Shown here: piece by piece, positions 61,300 to 64,000 of the stretch
Layout of the letters: every line of letters begins with the position of its first letter
How positions within the stretch are numbered: the first letter of the stretch is position 1
Origin: Aphelocoma coerulescens
Lineage: Eukaryota > Chordata > Aves > Passeriformes > Corvidae
Length of the DNA stretch: 64,000 nt
Direction of reading: 5' to 3'
Assembly: GCF_041296385.1 (NCBI RefSeq)
Contig: NC_091017.1
Span: forward strand, 51,334,214 to 51,398,213
Position numbers and translations under genes: made by a program
The notes under the pieces: generated by a model
The model's database searches: none
What the model saw: the letters and a program-made list of their open reading frames with translations, nothing else
Told to the model about the DNA's origin: nothing

Positions 61300-63425
61300 G
61301 GACTGTAAGGCGCGAGGATCAAGCAGGGCAGCAAGTAAGATTACAGCTGTGGACTTCAGGAGAGCTAACTTTTGCCTCTTCAGGGATCTTCTTGAAGGAA
61401 TCCCATGGGAGCAGGAGTCCAAGAGAGCTGGTTGATATTCAAGCATTACTTCCTCAAGGCTCAAGAACAATGAGCAAGAAATTGGACAAAGGGGGCAGGA
61501 GACCTACATGAATGAAAAAAACTCCTGTCATATTTCAAGTGTAATCAGGAAATACACAGGAGATGGAAGCAAGGTCAGACTGCTTGGAATCAATATAGAG
61601 AGCTTGTCAAAGTAGAAATAAGACAGGAAGGACCAAGACCAATCTGGAATTAAATCTGATCAAGGATGTCAAGGACAACAAGAAGGGCTTCTTCAAGCAC
61701 ATAACAGAAGAAAAGCCTAGGATAATGAGGGCCTGTTATTAAATGGAAGGAGACCCTGGTGGCAGAGGGCACAGAGAAGGTGGAGACACTGAATGCATTC
61801 TTTGCATTGGTCTTCACTGAAAAGACCAGCTCTCGGGAATATCTGACTTAGAAGACCAGGGTGAAAGAATATTGGAAGGAAGACTTTACCTTGGTCAAGG
61901 AGGATTGGGTTAGAGAACATCCATGTAAACTAGACATCCACAAGTCCAAAGGCCATGATGGGGCCTTGCATCAACAAGTGCTGAGAGAGCTGGGGGCACC
62001 ATAATGAGGCTGGTCATGAGAGGTTGGGGCAATCAGGAGAAGGACCTGTGAACTGGAAGAAAGCAGATGTCACCCTGGTCTTCAGAAATGGCAAAAAGGA
62101 GAACCCAGAGAACTACTGGCCAGTCAACCTCATCCCAATCCCTGGAAAGGTGATGGAGTGTCTCATTCTGGAGGCCATCTCTATCAATGTGGGTGACAAG
62201 AAGGTGGTCAGGAGTGTGCATTCACTAAGGGCAAATCATCCAACCTGATTGCCTTTTATGATGAAACAACTGCCTGGAGAGATGAGGGGAGAGCAGTGGA
62301 ATATTGTTTAACCTCAATATCAGCAAGGCTTTCAACACTGTCTCTCGCAACATCCTTGTACGCAAACTCCGGAAGCATGGTCTGGTTGAGTGGACCATGA
62401 GGTGGATTGAGAACTGGCTGACCCCAGAGAGTCGCTATCAGTGACACGGGGTCTAGTTGGAAGCCTGACACTAGTGGTGTCCCCCAAGGTTTAATATTGG
62501 GAATTGTTTAACTTATTGTTTAATGACTTGGATGAAGGGGCAGATGCCTCCTCAGCAAGTTTGCTGATGACACAAAGCTGGGAGGAGCAGTCCATACCCC
62601 AGAGTGCTGTGCAGCCCTTCAGAAGGGCCTCAACAGGCTGGAGAGATGGGCAGAAAGGAAATTCAGTGAAGGCAAGTGCAGGGTCCTGCACCTGGGGAGG
62701 AGTAACCCTGTGCACCAGCACAGGCTGGGGATTGACCTGCTGGGAAGCAGCTCTGTGGAGAGGGACCTGGGGGTCCTGGTGGACAACAAGCTGTCCATGA
62801 GCCAGCAATGTGCCCATGGGGATGAGAAGGCCGATGGTATCCTAGGCTGCGTTAGGAAAGGCACTGCCAGCAGGTCAAGGGAGATGATCCTGCCCCTCTA
62901 CTCAGCCCTGGTGAGGCACATCAGGAGTGCTGTGTCCAGCTCTGGGCTCCTCAGGACAAGAGAGACATGGAGCTCCTGGAGCAAGTCCAGTGGAGGGCAA
63001 CAAAGATGATTAAGGGATTGGAGCATCTCTCTTATGAGGAAAGGCTGAGGGAGCTGGGGCTGTTCAGCCTGGAGAAGAGACAGCTGAGAAGGGACCTCAT
63101 CAATGTCTATAAGTATCTGCAGGGAGGATGTCAGAGGATGGATCCAGGCTCTTCTCAGTGGTGCCAAGCAATAGCAGAAGAGGCAGTGGGCAGAAACTGA
63201 TGCACAAGAAATTCCACCTGAAGAGGAAGAACTTCTCTACTGTGTGGGTGACGGCACTGGACCAGTTTTCCCGGAGAGGCTGTGGAGTCTCCCTCACTGG
63301 AGATACTCAGGAACTGTCTGGATACAACCCTGTGCCCTGTGGATGACCCTGCTTCACCCAGAGGGTTGGATGGGATGACTCACTTTGGTCCCTCCCAGCC
63401 TGACCCGTTCTGTGATTCTGTGATA
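61300..63425 (+). mobile_element. Long degraded CR1 LINE (ORF2 linker to 3' end)
   Basis: About 2.1 kb of CR1 ORF2 on the + strand, broken by stops and frameshifts. In order: the linker after the endonuclease (about 61340-61500), a KSKGHDG-type block before the RT (about 61945), the RT start (NWKKADVT, GKKENPENY, about 62053-62120), G-V-P-Q-G (62476-62490), the catalytic FADDTKLGG (62560-62586), LGVLVDNKLSMSQQCA (about 62767-62815), [20 protein letters not shown] (about 63000-63056), [10 protein letters not shown] (63097-63126) and the 3' tail ending ttctgtgattctgtgat (63407-63423). The endonuclease domain and ORF1 are absent, so it is 5'-truncated. It cannot be active. Confidence 0.93.
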
Positions 63426-64000
63426 AAGGCACTGGGTGCAGAAATAATTTATATAACTTCTTACAGACCCTCTTGGCCAACTGTTGACTTACTTAATTTC
63501 TGGAAGTTTTAGAATAGCATAATGAGAACAGAGCAGGAAATTTTGACTGAAGTTTTCTCTTGATTAGTCAGAATTCTTTATGTAAAAAGTGCAAGTGTTC
63601 ATTTGAATGTAAAAGCTTATAAATCTTCATTAGGTGTTTTTTTTTTCTGGTCTAGGATAGCATTTTAGAAAGATTCATTTGTGTGAACTTCATAATCTCT
63701 TTTTACCTTTCTTTCCCACCTTTTAAGACACATCTGCATGCTAAAAGTCTGGCAGTTGAAGTGCTCACGTAATGTGTAGGTTCATGTATTTCAGGAAGAT
63801 TATTTGAGGTGGATAGCTGAGTCTTGTTGCAGTAATAATAACGATAAAGCCTCATTTTCTAAACTTAAGCATGCATTTATATCAACACCAACCAGAAATT
63901 TTACGTGGAATGGAAGAAGAATTTCCTTGGTGTTATCTTGCTTTGAATGTGTAATAATTGTCTGTTGAAATTGATAAGTAATTTTCTCCAGGACAATTTT
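63426..64000 (+). other. CLOCK: Inferred CLOCK intron, right edge
   Basis: AT-rich sequence with no feature recognised; the window ends before any coding exon. Confidence 0.5.

Noticed and set aside
1..64000. CRISPR arrays, operons, tRNA or rRNA genes
   Set aside because: None seen. The sequence is vertebrate nuclear DNA, and no cloverleaf or rRNA-like segment was recognised by eye.

Overview
The window is vertebrate nuclear DNA, almost certainly from a bird. It is AT-rich intronic and intergenic sequence with small exons, one CpG island, and several copies of the CR1 non-LTR retrotransposon with the CR1 3' end (tails of the TTCTRTGAT type). I cannot place the species further than Aves. Prokaryote-style reading frames do not apply: almost all long open frames here are chance or repeat-derived.

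Gene order on the + strand is NMU (complete, 9 coding exons, 19756-33040), then a decayed PDCL2 (scattered remnants, about 35186-39210), then a CpG island with a probable untranslated first exon (41.3-42.7 kb) and a candidate second untranslated exon at 52185-52284. In human chromosome 4q12 the same-strand order NMU-PDCL2-CLOCK is known, so the CpG-island gene is inferred to be CLOCK. Its coding exons lie beyond the right edge.

NMU was rebuilt exon by exon from splice sites, reading phase and agreement with the known neuromedin U precursor. It encodes a 184-residue prepropeptide with a signal sequence, two conserved cysteines, the precursor-related peptide and a C-terminal 25-residue amidated neuromedin U released by KR sites. 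The active end reads YFFYRPRN, with Tyr in place of the usual Phe before RPRN. The promoter has a TATA-like box, an AP-1 site and two CACGTG E-boxes.

PDCL2 (phosducin-like 2) is recognisable from an N-terminal piece (TEWND, RDFGILPPKE) and a middle exon (LQEWK to VWVII-LY). It carries a probable frameshift in the first piece, a 14-nt frameshifting insertion and an in-frame stop in the middle exon, and only faint traces of the thioredoxin-fold end. A head-to-head pair of CR1 fragments sits inside it. I read it as a unitary pseudogene.

Region by region: 1-19 kb is upstream intergenic DNA with a CR1 tail and no exon I can recognise. 19-34 kb is NMU. 34-41 kb is the PDCL2 relic plus CR1 pieces. 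41-64 kb is the CLOCK promoter and 5' introns, holding simple repeats, a minus-strand CR1 reverse-transcriptase fragment (59.0-59.4 kb) and a long degraded CR1 (61.3-63.4 kb).
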